This document shows, in pieces, positions 11,014 through 25,189 of a stretch of DNA of 64,000 bases. Below the pieces are notes generated by a model. The model was not told the origin of the DNA. It was given only the letters and a program-made list of their open reading frames with translations, and made no database searches. The DNA is from Fasciolopsis buskii (taxonomy: Eukaryota > Platyhelminthes > Trematoda > Plagiorchiida > Fasciolidae). The translations under genes were made by a program, and so were the position numbers. The stretch covers positions 1 through 64,000 of the forward strand of contig LUCM01009856.1 of assembly GCA_008360955.1 (NCBI GenBank). The letters are read 5' to 3'. Each line of letters begins with the position of its first letter. Position 1 is the stretch's first letter.

Positions 11014-12652
11014 ACTGAAACCGTCACGGTTCCAGCATAGAGTCTCCTCAACCAGCCTCCACAAACCAGCTTCTAAAGTGACGCCTAATCAGCCGTAACT
11101 GTCGCAAATATCATGTACTCGTACGCTGATTTCTTTGTTCGCACCAAACGTCATCCATTTTGGTTAACCCCGGCTTCAAGTTTTGCCATGCGTTCAAATA
11201 CAACAGCAGCGCAACAGAAATAAAATAGCAACAATCATTCACGGGCGTTTCAGTCAAACTTGCTTTATTCGTACATTCTTCTCGCGCTGAAATTCGTCTT
11301 TCACATTGTATCATCTTGTAGGTTGCCGACATTTCACGTCTCAATTCCACAAAGTCCTCTATTATATGACTCTTATGTTCTTTGCTTCGATTGCACTGCA
11401 GCTCAAATTCCGTAAGTTACACACAAACGTAATGTTAGTCCATTCCACGGAAATCCATTTTGTCTTCGCAAACCAGTAGAATGCACATGAATGTTCGCAC
11501 GTTTTTCTTTCTGTCTCTAAATGGCTCCCAACCCAGCTAAGTTGATGATTCTCAAATTCCACCTTTGGATTACCAATTCTTTCACCCTACTTCCAAACGA
11601 TTTTCTGTTTCACTCCTGAATTATTCGCGTACGATCCCTCTAGTATTCCACCTTCCGCATAATCCCCAGTTTGTATCCACTGTCGTTCATCGACCCGGCA
11701 CCAAACGACCATTGAGGTTTGAAGCCATCATTTTGGGTCAAACGACCCTGACATTCAAAGCCCTGCGCCATGAGAGCCTCTATGTAGGGCTGTCCACATT
11801 CGAGAACACAGTACCAGCCTAATAATTTCAACTGTCAAAATTACTCGGTATCTGACAGTTAAACGGGCGTCTTTGCCCGCTTGACCATATTTTCCATTAT
11901 GATGCTGCAGCCTGCAGGCTTTTCGGCAAATCTCAAGAAATATATTAATATAATACTATCTATCAATATACGGCTAAATAACCTAACCGGAACGGAGACT
12001 GCATCCCTAGCAAAATGGCAACCACTTCAAGTTCATGCGACAAATTTATATTCAAACGTTCAGCGTGACGGCCTGCAGGGCAGTCTAAGACAAACCTAAA
12101 TTTCCACATTTTCCTCGGGCTAATCGGCACATGATTTACAAAATGCCATCTTATACCCTAGACGCTCCTCTTGCATCTCCTGCTAGGACGGTCCAGCACG
12201 TTTTTGACTGCCAGTAGATCATCCCGGAATATCTTTGATTTAGGTGTCTCTTTATTTTTACTCTTTCACCCACAGACCAGTAAGTGCAGGTGATGCAAAG
12301 CCGCCGACCAATCTCAAAACTTCATCTTTACATGGCAAATCTACACAAAAATGTCTGTGATTTACTTCTGTCGATCGTTGTGTGCCATCCCCCGCCCGTT
12401 AGTCTCCGAAGGATAAAGATTCCTGCTGGAAGGCAGTCATCCGCGAAATTCAGTTCATGTAGCTGCAGATGAATTTGTTCCAATTCAAATCCAGCGGAGC
12501 AAAGTGCATAGTATTCAAGCTTATTCAAATAAGACTATTGAAGTTTCTCGCTCCATTTTACAAAACCCAGCCTAATGATGTGCTGTCTGAATATTGTTCG
12601 ACTTTCTGCTTTGTTAGTTGTTCAAAGTTCCGGTCTGCATACGGGATATTCA
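11014..12652. other. Loop of the inverted repeat, second part; no recognised gene
   Basis: Pyrimidine-rich plus strand with short overlapping frames (85 codons at 11565-11822 is longest before the right arm). Nothing recognised. Confidence 0.4.
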
Positions 12653-13468
12653 CGCTAACTGGCAGGCTAACATTTGGGATTTTACAATGGGGAGCGTTAT
12701 ATCCTCAGGTGGCTCGAACAGGCTACGATTCCCGCCCTCAGAATTCAAGACTTTATATGTACCCTATTCATCCTATACGTTCTCCTTGTGAACTGCCCTT
12801 AGGTTGTGTAATACGATTTATGTCGATTTATTTGCGCACAGAAGTGTTCGGGCACCATTTCGATTTTTCTCATATTAAGATCTGACTTTCTGACGAGCAC
12901 GTTTGAACAGGAGAAGTGTCTTAGTTCGTGTCAGGGACACGTTGAAAAAGAACGCCTCCTTGGACCATTTGCCGATTGCTACTAAAGTGACCAATCTAAC
13001 ACAGTGACCACTAGAGGCCATCCGACGAGGTTCATTGACTACGGGGTTGCAGATTGTGTCATGCAGTAGCCGACGATGCTGTTGCTTACAGTTGTACTGC
13101 AATGTCTTTTGTGCAAGCATTCTTTATTTCTTGCACGATTGTTAAAGAAAACAAGTGCTTTATCGTAATTGCTAAGTTCTACTTACGTATGCCTGGAAAC
13201 CTAAGGAATTCGGAGTATATTAAGAATTTGTGCTAATTTCAATACTGAAAACATTGCAGCCGAAAAAATAGGCCCTCCGTCTTATGCGAATTGTAACTAT
13301 GCTTTCCAAGCTTGAGTCAGGTATGATGATTTCTTTTATCTGTTACTTCCTTTATTTTATATTCGTGCATTATTTTCAGAGGGGAATGCATCCATCAGAG
13401 AGCTACTTGTGATGGGACGAACTGGCATATTTAATGGAGAGTCAGTTAAAGGTAGTCCTCGTATATCT
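12653..13468 (-). repeat. 816-bp inverted repeat, right arm
   Basis: Reverse complement of 6352-7167, near-identical. The inner end starts at cgctaactgg and the outer end at gtatatct; sequence is unrelated outside these limits. It carries GATC where the left arm has GACC. Confidence 0.9.
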
Positions 13469-13831
13469 CGGTGGACTTATCAAGCCCTTTATAGCGATAA
13501 CAAATGACAATTTCTTAGGAACCTTTTTAATTGGTAACAACGGAATCAGAATTTGCCATGTACCTAATCGTCATTTGCACCTGAGCTTTTGAATAAAATT
13601 TTGCTGTAACCCATTTGTTCTTCAGGACCTGAGGAAAAATAGGCTAGTTAATTCACCCCATTGGAAAGCGCTATTAGAATGATTGCCTCCGGTTAAATGG
13701 CTCCCTCACCGCGTTTCTCATCGCCTTTAATCTCATTTGAGGAGGATACAAAAGCAATCCTGTTTATCATCCTTCACCTTGATGGTCCAACGGCAAAATA
13801 AGCAAGACAAACCTTTCTCTTCATCACGAAT

Positions 13832-14166
13832 TTACGGTCCAAACAGCCAGAAATATAAAACTACGTTGTCCAACTGTATAAATACGTAAGAATCTGACAG
13901 TTGATGGGGTTGAAAAAAGAATCTGGGATCTGAATGTGAACCGCTGGCATACATCTCACTCTTATTCCACTCTGTAGCTTTATTGGACCGGTTACCAAGA
14001 GTCGGTAAGCGAAAGCGAAAATGCTCGCTGACCCAATAACCATATATGGAACAAAAGTGAGCCGAAGTGCATATTGAAAGGCTGCAGTCGTATGGCTTTT
14101 GGCATAAGCAACCCGATCCCAACTGCGCGCCATCTGATTAAAACGAGACGTTATAGGAAATACCAT
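13832..14166 (-). pseudogene. Possible continuation of a decayed CR1-like element
   Basis: Two overlapping minus-strand frames (14166-13861, 14122-13832) directly follow the RT-like fragment at 14173-14765 in the same orientation. Their position fits the segment after the RT palm, but motif matches are too weak to name. Included mainly because of its neighbour. Confidence 0.25.
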
Positions 14167-14172
14167 GAACAG

Positions 14173-14765
14173 TTATGCACGAAGACTCAAGAGCCGATGG
14201 CGGCTTAAATCAAGGAATTGTTGCAGCGGTGCCATAATCAGTTTCACAATGGCAACCAACGTTTTGGGATGGATACATAGTAAATGAAACAAACCAGGAT
14301 GATTCACGTAAATCAAGAAAAGACAAGGATCCAAACCACTGTCGAAGGAGTGACACAATAAAGGCCGGCGGATAAGAGCCGATATGAAAAATGACATGAA
14401 TGTCACGGAACGGTCTATATGAATCAACGAGTGAAACTGTTCACGGGGTGCTATCATCAAGAACACTAAGTAAGGCTTCCTGAACTGGAGGTATTTACCC
14501 ATTAGAATGCGATCGATTCCACGAAGCTCGCTGAATCTGTTTCTGAACGAAAAAAAAAACAAAAAAGGAGGAAACTTCTAGTTTAAGGTTTGTCGTGTCG
14601 TGTAAAGTTCCGGAGGTGTTTACTCGTCCAAGTAAGTAGTAGGACCCAAGTTGGAGCATCGTGCACCAGTTTGGTCCACATTTCGTAAGAAGTATGTGGC
14701 CTGTTTATAACAGGTTTCTCGGCCGAAAAAGTAATAATGGAGGCCAAATAGGGAAAAGGCAACAT
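14173..14765 (-). pseudogene. Heavily decayed CR1-like reverse transcriptase
   Basis: The frame 14765-14583 contains EMWTKLVHDAPTWVLLLTW, which fits the segment (WTxxLDxGxxVDVVYLDF) leading into palm motif A, with the catalytic aspartate region degraded. After a frame change, 14562-14173 contains FDSGLDPCLFLIYVNHPG where GSVLGPLLFLIYINDLP is expected, followed by a stretch in the place of the ADD motif and LQQFLDLSRHRLLSL, comparable with LQxDLDxLxxWSxxWLLSF. No functional ADD motif is visible. An old, inactive copy; the call is inference from ordered weak motifs. Confidence 0.45.
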
Positions 14766-14769
14766 ACGG

Positions 14770-17700
14770 GAATGAAGGATACGAAAACTTTTTGTTAAAA
14801 AAGAGACTAATTGGATATCCTCGAAGCGGAAATAGAGGGTTCCAGGGGATTAAACTCAGAGCACACGTCTACGCATTCTACTGCGCTGAGGACTATGGAA
14901 ATCTGTATTAAGCTCCATATAGATCATTTCAGGCAGGAGACAGAAACCAACGTACTTATTAGCATGGTGAATAACGAGCGAATATTTGATAGGAAGGCTG
15001 TAAGCGGACCGTTCCAAAACATTGCTGGAAACAAAATGGGAGGATTTGTACTCTCAGACAAAATTGCTGGCCGGACGATATCGATTATTTGTTGAACTGA
15101 TATACCTGGTTTAGGGAAAGTACTGTGTTGTTATGAAACGCCAGCGTATGAATCGCCTCTCGCCATGCTGGTGAAATGAGTGCTTTTTGCTTTTACTTTT
15201 GCAGAGACCGGCTTACTGGAACGACGATGTGACTAAAATGACACTCACAGGAATGGATAGAAGTTTGTGTACACCAGCAGAAAAATTCCGGAGGCTCGCT
15301 TGTCTCTTTGTACCGTGCAAACATAACTAAACTGAGAGGAACAACTTTTCATTTTTGATAAATACTATCTAGATGAGACCTGTTTGAGAAGTTCGACAAT
15401 TACTACCAGTCTTACAGAGATTCGTCCCAATCAAGCCGTAAACGCACAGAAGCAACTGAAATAGACAGAAGTTTCAAAAAGAACTGAAAAACAAGGGCAA
15501 ATAATGCGGCGACCCACCACGTGCTCAACGTAGCTAACTGAAACCTCGCAACCCGAAATCGCCGGCCAGGGCAAAACTTGCGCTTGAACTGATTGATACA
15601 AACGTAAAGGTGAACAAGGAAGAGAGTCAATTCAGTCACTGAGAATGTCGTTATTCAGCGGATGCAGTCTAGCTTGATCGTTTATTATAAAATTGTGGCG
15701 GCCAAGACGTTGGCGACCATAAATAATGACCCTTTGGAAAACTGGGCCGTCTAGGAATGGCCTCATTCTGACGTTAGTGCGGTGGACGGTTACAGCTATA
15801 GGAAGAATTCGAAGAAGAATTATCAGTCGGGAGAGATAAGCACTTTGCAGATAGCATAAATCACCGGAAAATTCATACGGTAGCCATGACTGCTCGGCAT
15901 CGTTACACTTGCGCAGCTAGATAAAGTGACCAAGTTTGCAATTGCGTCTCTCTAACTTCCAGCACTTCAGAAAGCAGCTAACCCTTCCGAGCCCTAAAAG
16001 ACAACACAATTAGTCCATACTAGATATTAATCGTGAGTAACTGTAACTTACAGGAGGGAAGTCGAGACATGCACGCGGGTCTCCAGGAAATGCCGTGCAC
16101 CAACACACGAAAGATTGACCTGCACACAGGACAAGGCGCACGCCAACCTTACCTGATCTCGTGACTACAAAAAGAGAAAATCATGGGCAAGTTGCATCTC
16201 TACCTCCGTTCGAATAACAGGGACGATGGAAGAGTCAAACCCAAGCCCCGTGTGTGGTTTGCAGAGATCGCCCCGCGATTGAAAATGACCAAGGTTTACA
16301 GATATAAGAAGGCGTTGCTATAAGGTGCTGGAGCTGCCGTGAGACACAAGAGCTACCAGCTGGGAAGATTCGACTGATAAAACGAAGTTCATAAGGGTAC
16401 TCGAGGCTAATTTAGTACCAGTGAAAAGTGGAAGAACAGAGTTCAGCGATGAATGAAGGGTGTCAAGGACTTCGAATAAAAAATTTCCGGGACAGTAGTA
16501 ATTCTCGCGAGATCAGGTGGGTATGAGGTAGTTACGGCAAGAACAGAAATGAGGATAAGATTCCAACTCAGAACTTCTAGCACAATTATTGAGGACGAGC
16601 AGCCAAGTGCACTAATAAGCAGCCCTAATATCCGAAGCTCAGGTTTAGTCCAACGTAACACTTCCGGAGGATTTTGGACCACTGGCAGCAACCAAGAACT
16701 CTGTTGTAGTCAGTGCCCCATCAGGTGTACCGGTCCTCCTGTGCTGCGCATTTGTGCGTGTAATGTTACCTTCCTCACATTTCCATGGAAAGGACAAAAA
16801 TTCCGCCTTTAAGATTAAAAAGAATATCGAGTCAGACTCAATGGTAGAATCTATGGAATATCCCCTCGGTGAACCCATTTAAAGCTTGTTTGTCCATTTC
16901 CAGTCAAAATACCTATCCCAGAATTATACATTTTACTGTAGCTTTTTGTCTTCTACTGCCCATATTAATGAAATTGCAGTGTACATCATAAACTTCAGTG
17001 GTTCTTTGCCGATCCTCTCCGGTGGTACCTGATGGAACGGAATCGGGACACCCAGAGTGCGGTCAGCCGTGTATCTGCTCGGATCAGAGGACAGCGACGA
17101 AGTTCTTACTAAGTTTCATACCAATTTGTTGGCTGTATTTTGCATATCGGCCCACAGATTCATAGACCGCACAAAATTGCACGTAACTAAAACCCATTTG
17201 CTGGCAAAACAATAAGCTCGAACTTCGTATGTTTGATGATGTCGCACAGTTTGTTTGCACGTTATTATTTTTTGCCACAAAGAAAGTTCATTTCTGAACT
17301 AAATTTAGCAAACAGCATCCTTATTTCTCCAGGATGGAAAATCAAATATGGCAGGGAAACCAAAAATGGATGACAACCAAGAATCGGACTGACACGTTTC
17401 GTGATTTTTCAAGTGAAAATACGCAATCAGTTTGTTGCTCGATATTCTTCCGGATTCGGGCAACCCAATTTATTCCTGCGAAAATCGGTGGCGCCACTCA
17501 ACAGTTTTAGTAGAGCCTACTGAAATTTATCCACGTACTCCCAGCCGGTCCCAAACGGGCGGGGGTTAAAAACGTTACATTGATCGCAGTCGTGAAACTG
17601 CAGCGGCATCAATCTTTTGGAGAAAATCAATCACTTGGGGACTTTATTTTTCCCAAGACTTTCTTTGACGCCGGATATCAATCCTGTGAATCTTTGTCGA

Positions 17701-20700
17701 TTGCGGTTGTTTTACCGCACACAAGAAAAGTACGCTTTCGTTTGTGCAACACTCGTGCTAACCTCGTTCTTCTGTCCACCCTTACCCAGTTTCGACCTAA
17801 AATATTTAAACTTCACATTTTTAGAGCTGACAAACAGTGGTGAATTTCCCCTTCATCTCTTTTCTCACCACTTGCAATCTCTGTCTCACTTTGAAAGCAA
17901 AATCAACAAACTGGCTCACTTATGAATACTCCCTACAATCTTCCGTTTTGTGATACCGTTTGGAAAGGGGTTCCACCTCTTTTACTGTAAATCACTTTAC
18001 GTGTAACAGTGAAAATCATCCTTTACCTCCCAACTGAACAATGTCGCATGGCGAACAGTTTTGCTTTATAGGCCAATGGTAATCCTTCCAGTATGTTAAT
18101 TCTGAATGTAACCCGTTAACAGGTCAAAGATGCGATATGACCATTAAGTCCAGAAACCATTTTGGTGCTCAGGCAGCTATTACGTTTGATAAGTAAAATG
18201 TCGTTATCATTATTGCACGGGATTGTAAGAACTAAAGGCCATTGGCCTTATTCCACTTTCCAAATCGAAATTTATAGCGTTATTACCTCAAGGTTTGTTT
18301 GTATTTCCCCTTCCGCATTTGCTTAGGACAGAAATCTATTAGTAACTGAAATATGAAGTAAGTAGTTGCATTCCTTGCCTTAAACAAAAGACAACAGATG
18401 GCAGCCGAATTCGATTATGATCGCGAAGGTGCGACACCTATAGAACAGTGGAGCATAACTGACTCTGCAATTCCTAATGACTCAGTAGTGGAAGTATTCA
18501 CGGAGCACATATGACTTGGGAGGAGAAGGGAAATGAACGAAAATCTGTAAGAGTTACCTAAATCCGGCTTCGGCTGAATGATCATTAAAGGGATCCATGC
18601 GAGTACGTTTGTCGCCGTTGGGCGTTCGTTGGAGTAAGATCTGTCGTTTATCCGTCTCTGATAGGGAAACAATGGTTGCAGCACTTCATGCAATTCCCGT
18701 TCGCCTGGTTGTTGCCTTCGATGTATTCGTCGGGACTTGATATCCTAGTTCGAACGAATTGCTTTTGGCCTGTGATTCTGTGTTTTTCAGATACAACAAA
18801 AGCCAACTAGTGAGCGGGTTTCCGTTTTTCTTCTAACCTTGGCTTGATAGTTTCAGTTTGCGTGACAAGGAAATTGCAACAACGTTTAAGGTTCCTACTG
18901 TCATGGTACTTTGTCTTATCATCTCACAGGTTATTACTTAAAGAACTCCTTCTTCTAATTTTCATATTATTCTTGTCACCCGTGACATTTGCTTCCAAAT
19001 GAAATTTTTGACGCATTTGTAATTTTGTAGATATTGCATTTGGGAATTCATCAACCACTTCTTCTAAAACGAAGATGTCACATTCAAGGCTTTGAGAGAA
19101 GAACACACTTTTCTTCCATTGTATTACTCCATCCTGCCAGCTTGACTGGAGCTCCAGCGGTGTATTCTATTACCACATTTATTCCAACAACATAGGTTAA
19201 TACATATGGAGGTATTCCTTACTAATAATACAAAAGTAAACACTGAATTTTGCCTACAACAACTCCCCTGTATATATGTACAGATGTACAAAAATCAGAG
19301 ACAATATAATGGTGACAGTGAATAAACTGACTTTTTGGGAAGTTGTGAAATTCCTCAATTATACACGCATCCATGACATATGCTCCTTTGGGTTCGTGCT
19401 TGCCTGTGCACTGTTCGTCATCGTTTCGTCCTCGCAGGTAACGATATCGAGAAACAGACAAACTTCATCTTTTTCCTCACTAGAAAAAAGTTGTCGATTT
19501 TTTTTGCTTTCCCAGACCAAGAATTTTAGGGTTTCGAACAGAAAAATGTTAGTTTGATTGCAAATACTGCAGATCCATTGCACACGTATATGTTTGCAGA
19601 ATCAATGAAAGTATTAGGCGAACAACTTACCTAACCCAATGAGGCTTGTTCTTTCCCTCGCGCAGAACGGCAAACATTAGTGGTTCAATGGATCGAATCA
19701 AAAGACACATCAGACCGCTGCTCCCAAAACAGTTTGAATTGTCTGTGTCACTGAACAATTTCTGCGGAGATTGAAGGATATGAGTTTATTTCACTGGGAT
19801 ATAAAATTATATATATATTTGTAATATAACATCTTGATTAATTGTTGTTCACATGCAAACATTTCTGCTTTTCAATTTTTAAAAGTAGTTTTGGTTAGAC
19901 AAACTTCTATCTAGGAGGCACGAAGCACAATTATTCCACTGAAATTTTAACTCTGCGTTTGTCTTTTCAACTACAATTCCCAATGAAAATGGAGCCATTT
20001 GATTTTAAAACATTTTTACACCTCATGTAGAATAGAAGTTCTTTCTTCAAATTTTTTCACATTAGATTAGGCTTCACTTCGACACCTCTGTTCACACCAC
20101 CTGAATGTTTTTATCGATCAGTTTTACCGATGACTAAGCAAACCGCCCTGTTGTGACCTTACGATAGAGCAGGAACAGATTTGCCCTGCCAGCAAGTTTT
20201 GTTTGTTTAAACGGCTTTCACAGTGTTGTGGGACAGGGAAAAAGGAGGGTCACGTGTGTTTTTTCCACCACATTTCATCGTTGCAAGTTTGGGTACATTA
20301 TCTTATATCTGGAATGTGTGTGGTTTGTAAAACTCTTCTGTTTTCCTCGGCAACATGCAAACATTATTAACTAAGCAGTTTCCTTTCATTTGTGAAAGCT
20401 GTAATAAACAACGACGATTTAAGTGCTAAATTGTGGGTTTTCACTAAATAAGGGGATACGAATTGCCTACTTTAGACATTAGATTCAAGTGCATGTAAAC
20501 TACTGAGCTAACTAGTTCTATTTGGTGTGATCTGTTGTGAAAGTATGGAATTCGAATCAGATTAAGGAAACTTGACTGAAACAATGCTTTCACAATTAAA
20601 ACAGGGCGGGTATGGAGTGGAACCTAGGAGCACCAAGTTGATACTGTTTGAGAGAATTGGGGTATTTGTATAAAATGAATGAAAACACGATCCCCATGAG

Positions 20701-22530
20701 ACATTGAAATTTAAGGCTCTTTCTGAGTTAAAATGGAACGACTTTTTCCAAGAAAACGCTTGCCTTTAGCAAACTTTCAGCCAAGGTAGTGTCACGGTCC
20801 CACCGCTTTGAAGAACCTGTGAAAAATATTGTGGTTTCAGGTAACGGAAAATCATTGAAAATACCTGAAATAGTTATTATTTCTGATCACAGAATCACGC
20901 TATGAATGGTACATAGTAGACCGCAGTCTTAAGCGAGCGAATAAAACAATATTATAAAGTTGATCCACCAGTCAATTGAAAACCAAACAAGAAAAATTCA
21001 TGTTTTATTGTTCCTTGGACTCATCATAATCCCCCTACAACCATGAACCCTAACCCACAAATCATTCGATCCTTGTATGTACAATAATTCATGATTACTT
21101 TTATGCTATCTTTATCTGATGGTATTTGACGAAAGTCCAGTGTCTCTTATGCCCATGATAATTGGTGATTTTCTATTCTTTAGAGAAGCCTTTCATGAAG
21201 ACAGGAATACCGCACTATTTCGGTGCACCAGGCTAAGTTTTACTTTGTGCGGGGAAAGCGAATTAAACCTGATCAGTTATATTAAAATTAAAACCATGTT
21301 CTCATTTCGCTTAAGGACACCGTGCAGAAACAAAACACCAGTAAACTAACAGTCACGGCAGAATAAGGCCCCCAGGATGAACGCTAACGAAATTCGAATA
21401 AACGAGATGAATGCCATCAAGTTTGATATTATTTCTAGGAATGACATAATTCCAACTCAGAGGCAATAATTTAGTCCAGCGATATTTTAAAGTCAAACTT
21501 TATAATTATAAAATCAAATGAGGTAGGCTGTGAGACAATCGATTTTGAGCCGTCGGAAATATCGGTTAAGCGGATTCGGGTTCTGCCCAGAGTAAATTGC
21601 ACAACGCTCTTGAAACGTGCCCATACGTCAACCTTGGCACAGTCTTACACGTGCTTAATGTAAATCGGCAGGAAAAAGTTTCAATAAGCACCTCCGTAGC
21701 AACACACTTAGATCTGGACCAAGGAGCTTTGTAGGTAGAGCAAACACTAAATTTCGGTAAGTGAAGCTGGTTCTAATAAGTTGCGCATGAATCAGGTGTT
21801 TCCAGAAGGAGCGAAATGTCCTGAATCAGACTCTTTTGAATGGGAAACAGAATTTCGTGGTACCCCCTGGTGGTTTTTAATGAGCTAGATAACGCGGCTT
21901 TGATTTGCGGTCATTCGCGTTGCAGCATCCCAAACCATTCATACATCTGCATAGCCCTTTCATTAACAACTGTAAGTTTATTCAGCTCTACTGTTTTTTT
22001 AGTCCCTGTGGTTCCAATTAGACAGCGCCGAGATGAAACGGCCAAAATCAAAGCAAACTATTCCAAAATCACAGCGCAAGAATTTAGTAAACAATGCAAC
22101 TGGATGCTGGCAAATGAGAGGTGATAGGCTTAGAATGCATCCGTGTATTTCAACAGTTGTTTAACCATGGCAGGTTATTTCAATGAACCATTGACCAGAT
22201 TATTCTTACACTTTGGTACACTGCGGGCATTCACTCAACCCGAATCTCGTGAAATTTATCTGATTGTTCAAAAGATTATAGGGAGGAAAAATGGTGCCCT
22301 ATCCATCTCAAAAAATGCATTTGGATTTGAACAAAAAGTGGAATCCCTAAGTCATTTACTTAATTTTGAAGGCAACTGAAAACTTATCCGATTAAACGGA
22401 CGGTTGATTTCGGCGTTCCTGTAAACTTATCATTTCATATTCATAATGTAGATTTTATTTACATTTTATTAAAGAAGCAGCAGTCTACAAAGTTTCTAAA
22501 AGATGGCTGGGGCCGTCGGAGAGCTACCAA
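14770..22530. other. Long stretch without recognisable gene
   Basis: Nearly 8 kb with only short open frames (100 codons or fewer, 17617-17925 longest) and no RT, transposase or host domain that I recognise. AT-rich sections occur around 19.8-20.1 and 21.0-21.5 kb. A frame at 19276-19443 ends in a hydrophobic run followed by CAG|GTAACG, a good splice donor; I could not support it further. Confidence 0.4.
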
Positions 22531-22539
22531 ATGCGGAAA

Positions 22540-23710
22540 TTTACCAGGAGTGGGAGAACCGGAACCCGCGACATTCGAGCCCAAAAGTCACCATTTTATT
22601 TACTTGATTACTCCCGTTTACCGGCCTCAGATAAACACATATATAAATACTTTAGATAGAACAGTATCTGTCGTTTAAACAAAGCAGAATCGTGCACATT
22701 ATCGTGGACTTGTAGATATCAGCATAGGCAAGGTCGGCAAATTTTAAGTATCAGTTATTGCGAAGCGCTAGCCATATTGTCAGTCTCAGCACAATTCTTA
22801 GAGTACATACATTCGTTCGAAACTCAAATTCCATCGCGTTTTCCGCTGGACAATCAAAGCACTAATTTCCGAAAATCCAATATTTCATTAGTGAGTTAAA
22901 TAGAAAGACAACGTATTCCATCCACTGGCTGGGTTGAAACACTTTGTCAAAACGTTTGTCATAATGAACACCTAATAGACGCTTTGCAAGCACCTAGAAA
23001 ACGCGTGTGGCTGCCCTCTCCTTCGAGGAAATAATGCATCCCAGGTGGCTGCGCTCATAGTGATGCCCGATGTGGCTGGAGGATTGCAGCTGTGCTCTGC
23101 GCGGATCACTTCGCCCAAATATTTGCATTTGATGACTTCTTCCTGGCATGCGTTTATCATGTGATTGCACACCCATTCTAAGGAATGCTTCTGTTTTACT
23201 CGCATTACTTGCCATATATTTGATTAGATCTGTACTTAAACATCTAATAACAACCTCGTGTGCTGCATGTCAGTAAATCAATGTGTAACTGACTATATGT
23301 GCACACTAATAGATCAATGAAATTCCGGTATACGGGCTGGATCACAATAATCCAACCGGTACAGCTTCCCGATGAAGTTCCAATATCACAATATGTGTGA
23401 TATATGCAATTATCGCTGCCTAAAAGTAACAAGATATTTGTATTCCCATGAAAAAACCTGGCTGTTATTGGAGGAGCTTTTCGCCAAAAACAAACCCATA
23501 TTGTATGGACAGATTTTCAATCAATTCTCATAATCACTAATTTTCGAACTGCGCATCATCAGTGGACTCATTACGAATATGCTCTTTGGCTTCTGGTAAA
23601 ATGTTTGCAGTTTTTACGGCTCATACTCATCATCACTAGGCGACGACAATCCGCCATGTATTAATGTTGATCACTCGTGACCGGTGTATTCATGAGGGCC
23701 AAAAATGCTC

Positions 23711-23760
<50 letters not shown>

Positions 23761-25185
23761 ATGAACATTCCCATTGTTTCCATCTTGTTTTACATTCACT
23801 TCTACTGAATTTTCGCAGGGAAAAAGAACTGGTAATGTCCCCATCAAATTCTAGAAAATAACCTGATATTTTCTTGGAAATGAAATTTCTCTCGGTCAAC
23901 AGTAACCCCGACGAATGTCAGTAGTTGCGTTTACATAACGTAGATTATCGCCTAGTCTTTCATATAGATCATAAATTTCTTTACCTAAATATTGCTTCAT
24001 CTAACCATCAGCATGAACTAATCTTCATTGCGCGGATACAAATTTCTTAAATTCAAATGGGGTTTAACTTGTAAAACAAAAGCATGCAAACGGTCCTGGT
24101 TATTTTACGCCAAACAAGCGGCTCACCGCGAAATTCTTACTCCGATTGCATGGTACTGAGCATAGCTAGTTCTAGAGTCCAAATCGACAGATGCAGACCG
24201 TTTTGCCAGCAGCAGTTGCAGGATATCCATAGTTTATTTAACCAATTATACTAATAATAAGCCCACGGAATTTTGCCCGAATGCTAGCGTTCTTGATTTC
24301 ACGATCTGAGACAGAGTCGCTCATGATTCCCGACGTTGCATTATTACAAATTATTTGCCTAAAAAGGTCAATCAGATGAAGTTGCGATCTCTAGAGTTAG
24401 GTGAAACACAGCGCTGATAATTTATTTCATAATGGGCTCCAGAAGGTTTCACCAGTTCAGCAAGTTGATGGAAATAAAATCATTAATTTTCCCGGAATCT
24501 CTGGGAGACATCCCCCTTCGAAGACACACTATTAAGTTATATGGCTCAATATTGCAAGGCAAGAACCCTTTTCGGAACCATTATCCACATATTATCTATA
24601 GCCAAATGTAAAACAACCGTGGATTTTCCGTCCCTCTTTCATCTGACCGGTATAAAATAAATGCTGCAATAAGCATGCACATTGTCTCCAATGTGGGTAT
24701 ATCCCACGTTGAACAACTCTTGATCAGATACTTCAGACACTAGGCTATCCAGAATGATTCTCATATTGTATCTTAACAACAGCGTTATATCAAACATGAC
24801 GATCTCATTACAGGCGATGATCAAATTTTTCGCCTACCAACTGCTATGTACAAATCCTCTAAGTTAAAAGATTTAGGCATTTTTACAGTGTTCTCATTAA
24901 TTTTGGTTCAAGGGTTGTCGCTGCACTAGCACCCATTATTATAAAACATTTTGAAAATATGTAAAACCTATCAACTTTTTTGTACAGCAATTGACGTTGG
25001 CATTATATGTCCTATATTGTTTATCGGATAAACATAAGGTCCTCGGATTTTGTGCGAATATAGCATCGCAGGAATAAATTCGACGATTGACAACTTGATG
25101 GGTATACCTCAAATGATTATTTGGATTGAAGAAGCGAGTTCACTTAGTGAGGTTTATTTTTCTTTTCTTTTGCTTTCTTCAGTAC
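22540..25185. other. Intergenic or intronic stretch with a TA microsatellite
   Basis: No recognised gene. A minus-strand pair of overlapping frames at 22972-23215 is unassigned. Around 22545-22580 the minus strand has a tRNA box B-like sequence that could be a third, worn SINE copy. The TA array at 23715-23757 is listed separately. Confidence 0.35.
23715..23757. repeat. (TA)n microsatellite
   Basis: About 21 uninterrupted TA units. Confidence 0.95.
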
Positions 25186-25189
25186 TGAA

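Noticed and set aside
19276..19443. Coding exon ending in a hydrophobic run with CAG|GTAACG donor
   Set aside because: No acceptor, partner exon or family match; a good donor hexamer alone occurs often by chance.
23535..23580. CTGATGATGCGCAGTTCGAAA on the minus strand as a second hammerhead
   Set aside because: The bases between CTGATGA and GAAA do not form a stem II, no NUH triplet with a matching stem I was found, and the GAAA is followed by A-rich sequence without stem III pairing.
23690..23899. Small proteins with Tyr-Ile repeats
   Set aside because: The repeats are translation of the TA microsatellite.
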